A stretch of DNA of 64,000 nucleotides from Mucilaginibacter pankratovii (GTDB taxonomy: Bacteria; Bacteroidota; Bacteroidia; Sphingobacteriales; Sphingobacteriaceae): assembly GCF_014773265.1 (NCBI RefSeq), contig NZ_JACWMY010000001.1, forward strand, positions 248,001 to 312,000, written 5' to 3'. The notes below the pieces were generated by a model. The model was not told the DNA's origin and ran no database searches. It worked only from the letters and a program-made list of their open reading frames with translations. Within the stretch, counting starts at the first letter, position 1, and each line of letters begins with the position of its first letter. The position numbers and the translations under genes are program-made. Of the stretch, positions 26,540 to 35,566 are shown one piece after another.

Positions 26540-27805
26540 TCATTTCTTCACAGGTGGCGGCACACTGTCGCGCATTGGCAGTTCTTTTCTGAGCACCTTG
26601 GCTGCGTAGCCGGTTAAGTACAGATAATAATCGTTCGGTATATCATCCTCCACGGTAACAAAGCTACTAAGCCCTACCGGTGGATTTTTCGACGATTTCA
26701 GTATCGCCGTACCTTCGTCCACCTCATCAAACATGGCTACGTATAACATGCCTGCGCCAGCTTTAATGGCACCATTTACCTGCTTCCAGTAAAACTTGCC
26801 GCGGTTGCGGAGTATCTGGTTCTGCGGTGCGCGGGGGTTCATGTTATGCCAGCTAAAACCCGGGAATATGGTAGGCACGTACTCCACCTTATTGGCATTG
26901 CACCAATCAATATCATCGGCTATCCGTGTGGCAAATTTGGGATAAGTACCTTCGTTAAAGCGCCCTACGAACCAGGGGTGCACAATATCTACCTTACGCA
27001 GCAGATCGTGCAGGTGCTGGTCTTTTTCGGTATCGCTGCCGTAATCGCGCCAAAAGGTAGGTACGCCGAGCAGTACGGTGCACCCGCCGTAAACAGGGTC
27101 GTTTTTCAAAAAATCTATTATTCTTTCGGCTTCTGCCAAGCCGTACCGCCTCTTATCGTTAAAGCCCACTCCCCATACCGCCACCAGCGGCTTACCCCGG
27201 TGATACAGCCAGGTTTGTTTGCTACCGCGATTGGTAAGCTTCAGGCTATCCACCAGGTGCTTCCAGTCTTTTATTAGTAAGGAATCGCCACCAGCCCGCA
27301 TGCCCGAAAGATCATACATCACCGAGATGGCACGATGATATTTTTCGGAATACTTCAGCGCATTGCCCAGTACCAAATCGTTATGGTTACGGCTGGCCGG
27401 TTTTTGTACATCGCTAATAAAACGCTGAACGAATACACCATCAACACCGTATTGCTGCATCCATTTAAAATGGGTTTCAGTAGAGGAGGCATCATACGAA
27501 CTGTACAGGTAAGCATCGCTCCCATCCGCCAGCTTAAAGGGCGATTTGTATGTTTTTTTATATTCGCTTACATCCGGCCAAACGTCAATATTGGTACTGC
27601 CCGGCTCAAATTTGCCATGCGAGAGGTAGTGGTTCCAACCCCGGCCCGCGCCATCACCCGGCGCGTTGAACCAGCCCTGGTAACCCGCCATCACCAAACC
27701 CCTATAGCTTTTAAAAGCCGATGTTTTGCCGTGTTTGGTTTGGGCGAACGCGCCGATCCCCGTTAGGATCAATAAAACGGCAATCAAACTTCTTCTTATC
27801 TTCAT
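26540..27805 (-). CDS. Second GH99-like glycosidase, secreted
   Basis: A 421-residue protein from ATG 27805, which gives a signal peptide ending GAFAQ. An in-frame extension to 27880 would be made from the neighbouring dispersed repeat and is rejected. The domain begins VMAGYQGWFNAPGDGAGRGWNHY and carries FKWMQQYGVDGVFVQRF and the catalytic loop MFDEVDEGTA, with Glu361 and Glu364 in E-x-x-E spacing. It is related to the GH99-like lipoprotein at 25057-26334 but clearly divergent, and it is not a lipoprotein, suggesting periplasmic action on imported oligosaccharides. It is flanked on both sides by dispersed palindromic repeats. Confidence 0.84.
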   Translation of the reverse strand: MKIRRSLIAVLLILTGIGAFAQTKHGKTSAFKSYRGLVMAGYQGWFNAPGDGAGRGWNHYLSHGKFEPGSTNIDVWPDVSEYKKTYKSPFKLADGSDAYLYSSYDASSTETHFKWMQQYGVDGVFVQRFISDVQKPASRNHNDLVLGNALKYSEKYHRAISVMYDLSGMRAGGDSLLIKDWKHLVDSLKLTNRGSKQTWLYHRGKPLVAVWGVGFNDKRRYGLAEAERIIDFLKNDPVYGGCTVLLGVPTFWRDYGSDTEKDQHLHDLLRKVDIVHPWFVGRFNEGTYPKFATRIADDIDWCNANKVEYVPTIFPGFSWHNMNPRAPQNQILRNRGKFYWKQVNGAIKAGAGMLYVAMFDEVDEGTAILKSSKNPPVGLSSFVTVEDDIPNDYYLYLTGYAAKVLRKELPMRDSVPPPVKK

Positions 27806-27829
27806 CAATATTGAATTAAAAAAACAGCC

Positions 27830-27938
27830 CGTCATGCCGAACTTGTTTCGGCACCCCATTTGCAAAGTATGCAGTTGCAAAGCGGCTAAGCATGCGGGCT
27901 ACTTGTCCTGTGGGGTCCTGAAACAAGTTCAGGTGACG
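27830..27938. repeat. Dispersed palindromic repeat (second type), about 109 bp
   Basis: Imperfect inverted arms at 27830-27858 (CGTCATGCCGAACTTGTTTC...) and 27911-27938, whose reverse complement reads CGTCACCTGAACTTGTTTC.... The arms share GAACTTGTTTC and the terminal ACCCCA. A short GCAAACTGC direct duplication follows at 27950-27972. This is a typical mobile-looking intergenic repeat and not a gene. Confidence 0.7.
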
Positions 27939-27979
27939 CTTTGGTTAAAGCAAACTGCCCACTGCAAACTGCTTACTCC

Positions 27980-30226
27980 CTATATCCCCCAATCCTTATT
28001 CGGTTTCGGCCCCATCTCCAGTTCCAAAGTCCCGCCGGCCATTAGTTGTTCGTGGGTAAACCAGGGTTTATTAAGTACCTCGCCGTTGAATTTGGCGCTT
28101 TGGATGTACTTGTTTATTACCGAGCAATTATTGGCTTTCATGTTAAACTGCTTGCCGTTTTGCAGATTGATGGTAACCTTGCTAAACACCGGGCTGCCGA
28201 TGGTGTAAACCGGCTTACCGGGCGTAATAGGATAAAAACCCATTGACGAGAACACCACGAAGGCCGACATGCCGCCGCCATCCTCATCGCCGGGGATGCC
28301 GAAGATGTTATCCTTGTACCAAACATCCAGCAAAAAGCGGATGCGTTTTTGGGTTTTCCATGGCGCGCCCACGTAGTTATACAGGTACGGGATATGGAAA
28401 CTCGGCTCGTTACCCATAGAATACTGCCCAACCAAACCCGTAGCATCCGGGAATTTTGCCCAGAACTCGTATTTGCTTCTTTCGAGCCCTTCCCGGAAGG
28501 TTTGATCGAGCCTGGCCTGGAACTTGTCCTTGCCGCCCATCAGGCCCGCCAGCCCGTCTATATCGTGCTGCACCTGCCACTGGTAGGTCCACCCATTGTT
28601 TTCGTCGTAGAACTCGCGGCCGCCCATGCCGCCATCAAATTTGGGGTCGATACTAATAAAGTTGCCATCGCCATCTTTAGGAAGGAACATTTTTTTATCG
28701 TCGTTCCACAAGTTTTTATAGTTATTTGCGCGTTTGGCAAAGGTTACCGCATCGGTTGGTTTATTTAAATCGGCAGCAAACTGGCCAACGGCCCAATCAT
28801 CATACGCGCCGCCCAGTGTTACGGCAACGGCCTGCCTTTTCTCAAAGGAATGCACCAGTGCTACGGTTTCTTTTTCACCTTTTTTTAATGCAGGGAAGTA
28901 TCCTTTGGTTAAATAAACATCATCCAAAATACTTTTGGGGCCGTTTTCCCAGGGGAGCATAGTGGCTTCGTTGGCGTTCTTTAATACACCCTCGTAGGCT
29001 TTCTCCACATCAAAGCCGCGGATACCCTTGCGGTAAGCATCCAAAAACATCACGGTGGAGTGGAAACCGTTCATACAAGGGTTATCGCCAAACAACACCG
29101 GGAAGGTGGGCATCCAGCCGCTTTGCTGGTACATATTTACGTATGAGTTCAGCATATCCGATTCCATCGTCGGGTTCAAAATCGTTCGCAGTGGGTGCAG
29201 CGCCAGGTAGGTATCCCAAACCCAATCGTCCACAAAAAATGGGCGGTTGCTGTCGTGTACTTTTTTATCATACCCGCTGTAGTAATGGCCGTCCTCGTTA
29301 ATATCTACCATTCGCTCGTTGCTGCGGTAAAGCGCCGTGTAAAACGACCGGCGCTGGGCTTCGGTGCCGCCTTCTACCTGGATCTGGTTAACCACCTTTG
29401 CCCACGCCGCTTTACCGCTTTGTACCAAAGCATCAAATTCAACGCCGGTAAATTCGTCCTTAAAGTTTTGCCTGGCCTGTTGGGCGCTCACGTAGGATAT
29501 GGCATATTTAAATTCTATCACATCCGGCACAGCCGAAGAAAAAGTAATGAACGATTTAAGCCCTTTACCCTCTGCCGAGGTTTTTTTAGATAAGGCCTGG
29601 TTCTGCACGTTGCCTGCGGTACCTTTTGCGTTAAATTGCCCGTACAGGTAAACTTTTATATCGCCATGGTAGGTTTCCATGCCGCTCACCTCGTTGCCGC
29701 CGGTAAATACCCATGCCGAGCCGCCGTCGTTATACACATCAAACAGCAGGCTTTTGCTCTCGCTTTTTGCCAGGAAGGAGAATTTAAAGATCCCCACTTT
29801 TTTGCCGGGCGTAAATTCAACAGTAATGCCTTTATCTATCAAGAATGTGGAGTAATACCAGGGATGGATCACTTCCAGGTCGTGGTCATAAGGCATTTTT
29901 TGCTCCCATGACGCAAGGGTTACGGGTTCGTTATAAGGTTTGATAGCGAATACCTCACCAAGACGGTGTGATACCATATTGAGGGGGAAACTGCTGATCT
30001 GGTCGTCGATGTAATCGGCCCGTTTGGGGTACATCCTTATCATTTGGTTGGGCTGGTGCATGGTGGGCCGTGTGGGCTCCAAAAGCTGCCCAACGCTGCC
30101 AATACGCGGATCGATGTAGTTTAAGGCTTCATCGCCGGTTTGCGCAAAGCCATGGCGCGCCGACGAAATACTAAATAAGGCACATAAAAATACCGCCCTT
30201 AATAACCGGGAAAAAGTGATGACCAT
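27980..30226 (-). CDS. GH92-family alpha-mannosidase
   Basis: A 748-residue secreted enzyme (signal peptide ending HGFAQ) with the two-domain GH92 layout: N-terminal beta-sandwich from YIDPRIGSVG, then an (alpha/alpha)6 domain. Family signatures seen are WDTYLALHPL, GGAYDDWAVGQFA, the acid-bearing GNEPSFHIPYLYNYVGAPW and the metal/base loop GIPGDEDGGGMSAF. GH92 enzymes are Ca2+-dependent inverting exo-alpha-mannosidases. The usual Gln and Trp in the G-Q-M-S-A-W motif are Gly and Phe here, so linkage preference may be unusual. With GH99-like enzymes nearby the substrate is probably an alpha-mannan or high-mannose glycan. Confidence 0.92.
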   Translation of the reverse strand: MVITFSRLLRAVFLCALFSISSARHGFAQTGDEALNYIDPRIGSVGQLLEPTRPTMHQPNQMIRMYPKRADYIDDQISSFPLNMVSHRLGEVFAIKPYNEPVTLASWEQKMPYDHDLEVIHPWYYSTFLIDKGITVEFTPGKKVGIFKFSFLAKSESKSLLFDVYNDGGSAWVFTGGNEVSGMETYHGDIKVYLYGQFNAKGTAGNVQNQALSKKTSAEGKGLKSFITFSSAVPDVIEFKYAISYVSAQQARQNFKDEFTGVEFDALVQSGKAAWAKVVNQIQVEGGTEAQRRSFYTALYRSNERMVDINEDGHYYSGYDKKVHDSNRPFFVDDWVWDTYLALHPLRTILNPTMESDMLNSYVNMYQQSGWMPTFPVLFGDNPCMNGFHSTVMFLDAYRKGIRGFDVEKAYEGVLKNANEATMLPWENGPKSILDDVYLTKGYFPALKKGEKETVALVHSFEKRQAVAVTLGGAYDDWAVGQFAADLNKPTDAVTFAKRANNYKNLWNDDKKMFLPKDGDGNFISIDPKFDGGMGGREFYDENNGWTYQWQVQHDIDGLAGLMGGKDKFQARLDQTFREGLERSKYEFWAKFPDATGLVGQYSMGNEPSFHIPYLYNYVGAPWKTQKRIRFLLDVWYKDNIFGIPGDEDGGGMSAFVVFSSMGFYPITPGKPVYTIGSPVFSKVTINLQNGKQFNMKANNCSVINKYIQSAKFNGEVLNKPWFTHEQLMAGGTLELEMGPKPNKDWGI

Positions 30227-30330
30227 TTGATGTAATTTATAACAGGTTTATAAACACCAAATTTGCCGGAAAGGCTTAATGAATTATTAATATTTGATTA
30301 ATTGCGCCAGAAAACCGCGTTGTAACGCAT

Positions 30331-32877
30331 TTATTCAAGAATTGAATGAAAATCGCGTTCAAAATCTTCGCCGTAGATGGCTTTGTACTCCTTGTTAAAA
30401 TTCTCGAAAGCGTTTTTCGCCAGCGAGTGTTTGCCCAGGTGCACCAGCGCTTTGCACTTTAGTATCATAGCCTCCTCGTTCACCGGGTCGAAATAGAAGA
30501 TATCGTTGGCCAGCTTGATCAGAAACTCGGGGTCATCGGCAATTTGGGTGCTGTTGGCATACTGGAGGTAGGAGTCGATGATCTCGTTAGATACTTCGGA
30601 TTTAAAGGCGTCCAACCATTCGTACTCGATGTTTGATAAAAAATTGCCCCGCTGGGTGATGTGCGTCAACTGCAGCACTTTCTGCTTGTTCAGCTTATTT
30701 TTGTTGGATACGATGTTGAGATAGTTATGGTAATCTACCGAGATGGCGCTGTAATCAATTTCTATCTTCCAGTAGCCGGTATCTTTGGATAAATGGCAGT
30801 TGCCCATCTGTTCCAGCAGCGATTTTAGCTTCGCGATGTTTACTGAACGGTTATTGCGTGCGCTTTTTTCCGATTTATCAAACCAAAGGATCTCGTTCAA
30901 TTTTTCCGAACTTACGCCCCTATCCAGCTTAATGGAGTATAAAACGATCACCAGAAACAGTTCCTTCAGCAGCGGCGTAAAGTATTTGGTTATCTCGTTA
31001 CCATCGGGAGTGAATAATTGCAAGTCGCCAAATAAAAATATGGCGTTTTTATTATTGCCATTGCGGTTATGGTCGTCTTCAGCAAGCGCTTCGGGCCCGG
31101 TTTGCAAGATCGCAACGGGGGTGGTTTCTTCCGAAGGTTTTATCACATCAAGCGGCGTAACGGCGCGTTTTTTACGCAGGTAAACCGCCGCAACCGACGC
31201 CAACGCGAGTGTTACGGCTATCCAAACCCATAAACTGGTGTGCATTGCTTCTGCCCCGTCGGCCGTAAGGGGTTCGGGCGGGCTTAAAAGCGAATAGATC
31301 TTGATGCGCGTTTGATCGTTCTCCTTAAAAAGCGTAACTGTTAAAAACTGGCTGCTTTGCGGAAAGTAGCTGATATCGGCGTAGGAATGAATATCATGGA
31401 AGCGATAAGGGATGGTATCGCCCACTAAGGTATATGCTGGCTTGTCCAATGATCCGTGGACGAGCTGCAGACTGGAATTGAACTTGTGCTGCGGAAATAT
31501 CAGCCCGTAAAACGACCGCTCTTTTGAGTTGATCACCAACGAATTGGCGAATGCGAAATCTTCTTTTTTCACATCGATGGTGAACAGCTTTTTAAACGAC
31601 TGATCTTTAACCGAATACCGCATCATATCGTAAATATTCCGCGGATTTACAATCTGCTGGCCCGATGCGCTGCCGTAGCCGCCAATTACGTAGGCGGTAT
31701 CGCCGGTGGCGTTGGTACCCAGCCCGGCCAGGTAGCGCGGGGTAAATACATCACCCCTGGTTTTTACCTGCTGCCAGCTGTTGCTTACAAAATCGTAGCG
31801 TTTTACGCTATCTTTATACACCAGCTGGCCATAGCCGCCTATGGTATAAATGCTGCTATCAGCCTTGTTGTAAAATTTATTGAGGTGCCCGTTGTTGGTA
31901 GCTATATTGGTGAAACCCTTATCCCAGCGCTGGGTTGCGGGGTCGTAGGTGCCCAGGCTCATTTGGTCTACATACAGGTAATAGATCTTGCCGTTTACAA
32001 ATATGGTCTGACCGCCGGGTACCAGTAATTGCCTGCCCGATGCATAGGCTATAGTTTTTACCTGCGGCACCTTGTTTACCGAATAAGTAAGCAGCGAATC
32101 GGGCGTGATGATGTAAACCACCTCGTTTGCCGTATCAAAAGCCACGGTCGCATCTCCCGGCAGTGTTATTTCCTTATCCAACGCCCAGTTGCGGTGGCGC
32201 GCTTTTACCCAAAGCGGGTTGGTTACCGTACCGTTGTTTTGGTTCACGATTTCGTTGGCTACGTTGCCCTGCCACTCGTTCAGTGGCCAGTTGCAGATCA
32301 GTTTATCCTCTTGTATAACTTTAACGTCGCGCAGTTTTATAGGCGGCAGATCGGTGGTTTGATACTGGCGGTACGCGTTGGCGCCAAACAACAGTTTGTA
32401 GCTTTTTGCCCGCTGCAGGTGTACGCCCGCTTCGGTGTAGCTTTCTTTGCCCGATATAATGGTTATTTTATCGTTCTTATAATCTACCAGCAGGCGCAGC
32501 TTGTTCCATTGCCCAAAAAGCAGTTTATCATCAATATTGAAGGAAATTTTGGAGAGGCGCTCGCCCACAATTATTTTAAAGTGACAGGTGTTGGCCTGGT
32601 TATCATACACGAGGTCGATATTTTGCTTATCGTCGCCAACAAGGCGCATAATGTAGCCAAAATAGATGGCCCGGTTGGGGATAAAGGAGATATCAAACGA
32701 TACCTGGAGGTTATCTTTCTGAGAAACATTATCGAGGCCGAGATCTAAGGTAGTGCGTTTATCCTGAACCACCTCATGGCTATTAAACGCAAGCCCATAC
32801 GATTGCGCATTAGCTGGCAATACAAACAGGATATTTAATAAAATAACCGCGGCTAATCCCGATAAAAAAAGTCTCAT
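30331..32877 (-). CDS. Membrane-spanning one-component regulator: periplasmic LamG/Kelch sensor with cytoplasmic SARP/BTAD-type DNA-binding part
   Basis: An 848-residue protein. Signal peptide (ending LPANAQ), a LamG/concanavalin-like domain at about 25-215, and a Kelch-type beta-propeller at about 235-535 (repeats with YTIGGYGQL and YVIGGYGSA). One transmembrane helix at about 548-568 is followed by RKKRA. On the cytoplasmic side a winged-helix of OmpR/SARP type lies at about 612-710 (FGDLQLFTPDG, FLVIVLYSIKLDRGVSSEKLNEILWFD, NIAKLKSLLEQMG) and a BTAD/TPR-like region at about 715-845. It has no kinase or receiver, so sensing and DNA binding are in one chain. It lies 104 bp upstream of the GH92 gene on the same strand and probably controls this mannoside PUL. 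Confidence 0.8.
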   Translation of the reverse strand: MRLFLSGLAAVILLNILFVLPANAQSYGLAFNSHEVVQDKRTTLDLGLDNVSQKDNLQVSFDISFIPNRAIYFGYIMRLVGDDKQNIDLVYDNQANTCHFKIIVGERLSKISFNIDDKLLFGQWNKLRLLVDYKNDKITIISGKESYTEAGVHLQRAKSYKLLFGANAYRQYQTTDLPPIKLRDVKVIQEDKLICNWPLNEWQGNVANEIVNQNNGTVTNPLWVKARHRNWALDKEITLPGDATVAFDTANEVVYIITPDSLLTYSVNKVPQVKTIAYASGRQLLVPGGQTIFVNGKIYYLYVDQMSLGTYDPATQRWDKGFTNIATNNGHLNKFYNKADSSIYTIGGYGQLVYKDSVKRYDFVSNSWQQVKTRGDVFTPRYLAGLGTNATGDTAYVIGGYGSASGQQIVNPRNIYDMMRYSVKDQSFKKLFTIDVKKEDFAFANSLVINSKERSFYGLIFPQHKFNSSLQLVHGSLDKPAYTLVGDTIPYRFHDIHSYADISYFPQSSQFLTVTLFKENDQTRIKIYSLLSPPEPLTADGAEAMHTSLWVWIAVTLALASVAAVYLRKKRAVTPLDVIKPSEETTPVAILQTGPEALAEDDHNRNGNNKNAIFLFGDLQLFTPDGNEITKYFTPLLKELFLVIVLYSIKLDRGVSSEKLNEILWFDKSEKSARNNRSVNIAKLKSLLEQMGNCHLSKDTGYWKIEIDYSAISVDYHNYLNIVSNKNKLNKQKVLQLTHITQRGNFLSNIEYEWLDAFKSEVSNEIIDSYLQYANSTQIADDPEFLIKLANDIFYFDPVNEEAMILKCKALVHLGKHSLAKNAFENFNKEYKAIYGEDFERDFHSILE

Positions 32878-33195
32878 TTTGATAAGTACACGTTAAGCAT
32901 TGCAACTTAAGTACCCTGTAGTATAGTTTATAATGGCCAGCCTAAAAAACGTATTGGCGCTTTCGCGGCAAGGGATGGCTAAAATACAATAAAAACGGTT
33001 CACATCAAGGCCAATATACCATATTAGCTAAGAGCCGGGCGGTATAACGCACAAAGCAATTGATATGAATTTACCAATTATTAATACAATTTTACCATGG
33101 CTTTTTTGCGGATTAAACCCGGCGCTAAGCAAAAAAAGGCCCCACATCTGTGGGGCCTTGCCAAAATTGACCATCTCTCTCTGTGCAGATCAACG
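32878..33195. other. 318-bp intergenic region with upstream part of regulator gene and a terminator
   Basis: Between the regulator start and the stop of the next minus-strand gene. It contains the intrinsic terminator at 33131-33159 and an AT-rich stretch that must hold the regulator promoter; no exact TAnnTTTG was found. No gene seen. Confidence 0.5.
33131..33159 (-). terminator. Strong intrinsic terminator for the minus-strand gene at 33196
   Basis: Arms AAGGCCCCACA (33136-33146) and TGTGGGGCCTT (33149-33159) are perfectly complementary. On the minus strand the hairpin is followed by a run of seven T. It lies 37 bp after the stop of the 470-residue secreted protein. Confidence 0.9.
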
Positions 33196-34608
33196 TCAGG
33201 GTTTATCAAGGTTATAGGTAAAGTCAAAAAAACCAAGTACATTGCCGTCTTTAGGGTCCCACTTCAGATCGAACTTAAGCCATGGCGTAGAGGGCAGGCG
33301 GGCACGAAAATACGCGTCGAAATAAAATTTTGATCTGCTGGTACCGCTCACATAACCGCTTGTTGCGCTGTTGAGTTCCAACGCTCCATTCAGTTCCATC
33401 ACCGATACCTTTTTTTGCATGGCCAGCACCTGGTTATACCCCACCTGCAGCGAAACAATATTGCGCTTAAAATTGCGAAGCTTTCCTGTAGGATCGTTAC
33501 TGTTTAATGTATCAGTAAGCGACGCCTTTATTTGCCCGGTTTTTAAAGTGGTTAAATTGCCTGTGCCATACAAAAAGTTGATACTGCCTACATGGCTGCT
33601 TAACAGGGTACCTTTACCGTAGGAATATAAATAGCCTGCGGTTAACAGTGGCTGCCGCCCTACAAACTTAACCATCGATTCGTAATCTTTAACTACGCTT
33701 TTGTTTAGTTCGGTAAGAGTTTTTGCTCCTAATTTTAAAGTATCTTTGAAATAGGCATTTTGAGCGACCTCCTGATTGATAAATGCAACCAGGTCTGCGG
33801 TTTGCTCAGGCGTTACATAATTGTCATACTTTAATGGCGTTTTACCGAGGCCAACGATGTAAGCATTTAATGGCACTGTCAATATCTCTACCACTACGTA
33901 ATCTGCAAAACCCCGGATAGCTTGCGTCATAGCCGAACCAAGTGGCTTTTTATCGGCGAGATCACTTTTAAACTGGTTTTCAAGCGTGGCCACTATTGCA
34001 TCATCGGATGAAGTGTGCTGAAGCATACCAGGTAACGCTGCATCAAGCTTGTTTTTAAAATCGGTAACAGGCTGGCCGTTTTGGTAAAGTGTAGCTACCC
34101 AGGTGGTAATTTTATCTACAAGTTGTACAGTTACCACCGGTTTGGCATGATCAACTGCGGCCAGCAAAATAATCATCTCATGGTGGAATGGCTTTGAATA
34201 TACTTCGTCATAAGTGTATTTGGATCCATCACGTCGGTCAAGAAAATTATAATTAACCCCAAACTGAAACGAGTTAAAATTATTGTTTTTGTCTACACCA
34301 ACCGATGTAATAAATTCACCATTACGCTGCCGCCAGGTTTTTAGAAAATTATCATTGTTGTATTTTTGTACTGAATCCATCCGGTTAAGTGCGAACCAAT
34401 TCAGTTTTAGCTGTAGGGATGAATTTGTGGTAGTTATGTTTTTGGCAGCGACCTGCAAATAGTTCGTTAAAATATCCTGTAGAGTGCCGGTATTAAAACG
34501 GTATCCATCTTGCTGGCCCTTAATAAATTCTTCTTTGGAGATTTGCGCGGTCACCGTCTTTAGCAACAAGAGGCAAATAAGGGTAAGGTATAAATTTTTC
34601 TTTTTCAT
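33196..34608 (-). CDS. Secreted hypothetical protein, possibly outer-membrane associated
   Basis: A 470-residue protein with signal peptide ending TVTAQ; not recognised. The first about 330 residues are rich in helices (for example FLKTWRQRNGEF and YVTPEQTADLVAFINQEVAQ). The last about 120 residues alternate polar and hydrophobic positions, as in beta strands (FYFDAYFRARL, WLKFDLKWD, LGFFDFTYNL), suggesting a terminal beta-sheet or small barrel. It follows the membrane-protein gene by 13 bp and so forms a two-gene operon ending in a strong terminator. Base and codon use look like the neighbours. Function unknown. Confidence 0.7.
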   Translation of the reverse strand: MKKKNLYLTLICLLLLKTVTAQISKEEFIKGQQDGYRFNTGTLQDILTNYLQVAAKNITTTNSSLQLKLNWFALNRMDSVQKYNNDNFLKTWRQRNGEFITSVGVDKNNNFNSFQFGVNYNFLDRRDGSKYTYDEVYSKPFHHEMIILLAAVDHAKPVVTVQLVDKITTWVATLYQNGQPVTDFKNKLDAALPGMLQHTSSDDAIVATLENQFKSDLADKKPLGSAMTQAIRGFADYVVVEILTVPLNAYIVGLGKTPLKYDNYVTPEQTADLVAFINQEVAQNAYFKDTLKLGAKTLTELNKSVVKDYESMVKFVGRQPLLTAGYLYSYGKGTLLSSHVGSINFLYGTGNLTTLKTGQIKASLTDTLNSNDPTGKLRNFKRNIVSLQVGYNQVLAMQKKVSVMELNGALELNSATSGYVSGTSRSKFYFDAYFRARLPSTPWLKFDLKWDPKDGNVLGFFDFTYNLDKP

Positions 34609-34621
34609 GATTTTTAATTGA

Positions 34622-35419
34622 TTAAGAAACCATCAAAGGATGCAGATTTGGCAGAATAATACCCGCGTTATATTGATGAGGGGAGTGCGATATCACCGCC
34701 CCGGTAATGGCAGTTATGGTTAGTATTACACCACCACCGGGACCTTGAGCAGCCGCTCCAGATACGGCATAAGTATGAACGCCCGCAGGTAGCTGGATAT
34801 CCTGGTGTTCGTTTTTATCAAAGTGAAGCGTTTGGCCATTAATAATAATATCCAAAGTACCAAGCCCGCCCGAAAAAGCGGTATTAAATCTAACGGTCCT
34901 GATAACGGAGGTTGCAAGATTTGCAGCACCTACAGGGGCAACTAAATTGGCCGCTTTAAAAGCCGCACCACCGCCACCGGCCATCGCGGTCATGGTAGCC
35001 ATTTTAAATTGTGTGTTCATTTTCTCCTGCGTAGCAAACTGCCCTTTTATTTCGTTTACGGCTTTAATATACTCCAGTATTTTGGCCCAGAAAGCCGAGC
35101 CGCCGCTGGCCATAAGGCCTACAATAAAACAAGGAATAAGTATTTTACCGGAATCTGTATCCAAACCCACATTGAGGTTGCCAAAAAAACCCGTAGGATC
35201 TTTAGCCATCATCGCGGCAGCGCCCCAGCCCGCTAAAAAAGCGAGGATCATAACAGCGAACCTTCGTAGTTTTTCCTGCGTACTGTAGGGTGGTATGGGC
35301 GCCGGATCCGGCGTATTCAACGCGGGTACAAGTGTTTTAATAAAGGTTACCAGCCTTTCGCTGGCTAAGCTGATCGCGAGGATGATGGATACAAGCTTCA
35401 TGATAATTGAAATGTCCAT
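34622..35419 (-). CDS. Hypothetical membrane protein with C-terminal beta domain
   Basis: About 265 residues from ATG 35419. In-frame alternatives are 35461 and 35401; the chosen start places a hydrophobic helix near the N-terminus. Helices at about 7-23, 50-70 and 90-110 are followed by a linker (EYIKAVNEIKGQFATQEKMNTQF), an Ala/Gly-rich stretch, and a C-terminal beta-rich part (LDIIINGQTLHFDKNEHQDIQLPAGVHTYAVSGAA). The last part resembles a small PEGA/Ig-like module. No family recognised. It is transcribed divergently from the sensor cluster that starts at 35627. Confidence 0.65.
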   Translation of the reverse strand: MDISIIMKLVSIILAISLASERLVTFIKTLVPALNTPDPAPIPPYSTQEKLRRFAVMILAFLAGWGAAAMMAKDPTGFFGNLNVGLDTDSGKILIPCFIVGLMASGGSAFWAKILEYIKAVNEIKGQFATQEKMNTQFKMATMTAMAGGGGAAFKAANLVAPVGAANLATSVIRTVRFNTAFSGGLGTLDIIINGQTLHFDKNEHQDIQLPAGVHTYAVSGAAAQGPGGGVILTITAITGAVISHSPHQYNAGIILPNLHPLMVS

Positions 35420-35566
35420 GATAATAAGTTGTTTAGTGTGGTAATTTATTTTGTTATCCAAATTTGGGGAGTAAGTTTTGCAACCGGCAGGGCGAATAAC
35501 ACAGGCCCGAGGGGGTATTTTTACGGGTAAACAAAACCGTAATTATCACTATATTACCCTACCTAA

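Noticed and set aside
27806..27880. N-terminal extension of the second GH99-like protein
   Set aside because: The added residues come from a dispersed palindromic repeat and would put 25 residues before a good signal peptide; ATG 27805 is preferred.
27940..27979. Short ACTGC/AAACTGC repeats as a possible CRISPR remnant
   Set aside because: Units are under 10 bp, with no spacers and no cas genes; this is part of a dispersed-repeat tail.
32029..32748. Plus-strand open frame of 239 codons opposite the membrane regulator
   Set aside because: Shadow frame of the LamG/propeller region; composition is Arg/Tyr/Val-rich without any domain, and no promoter or start context.
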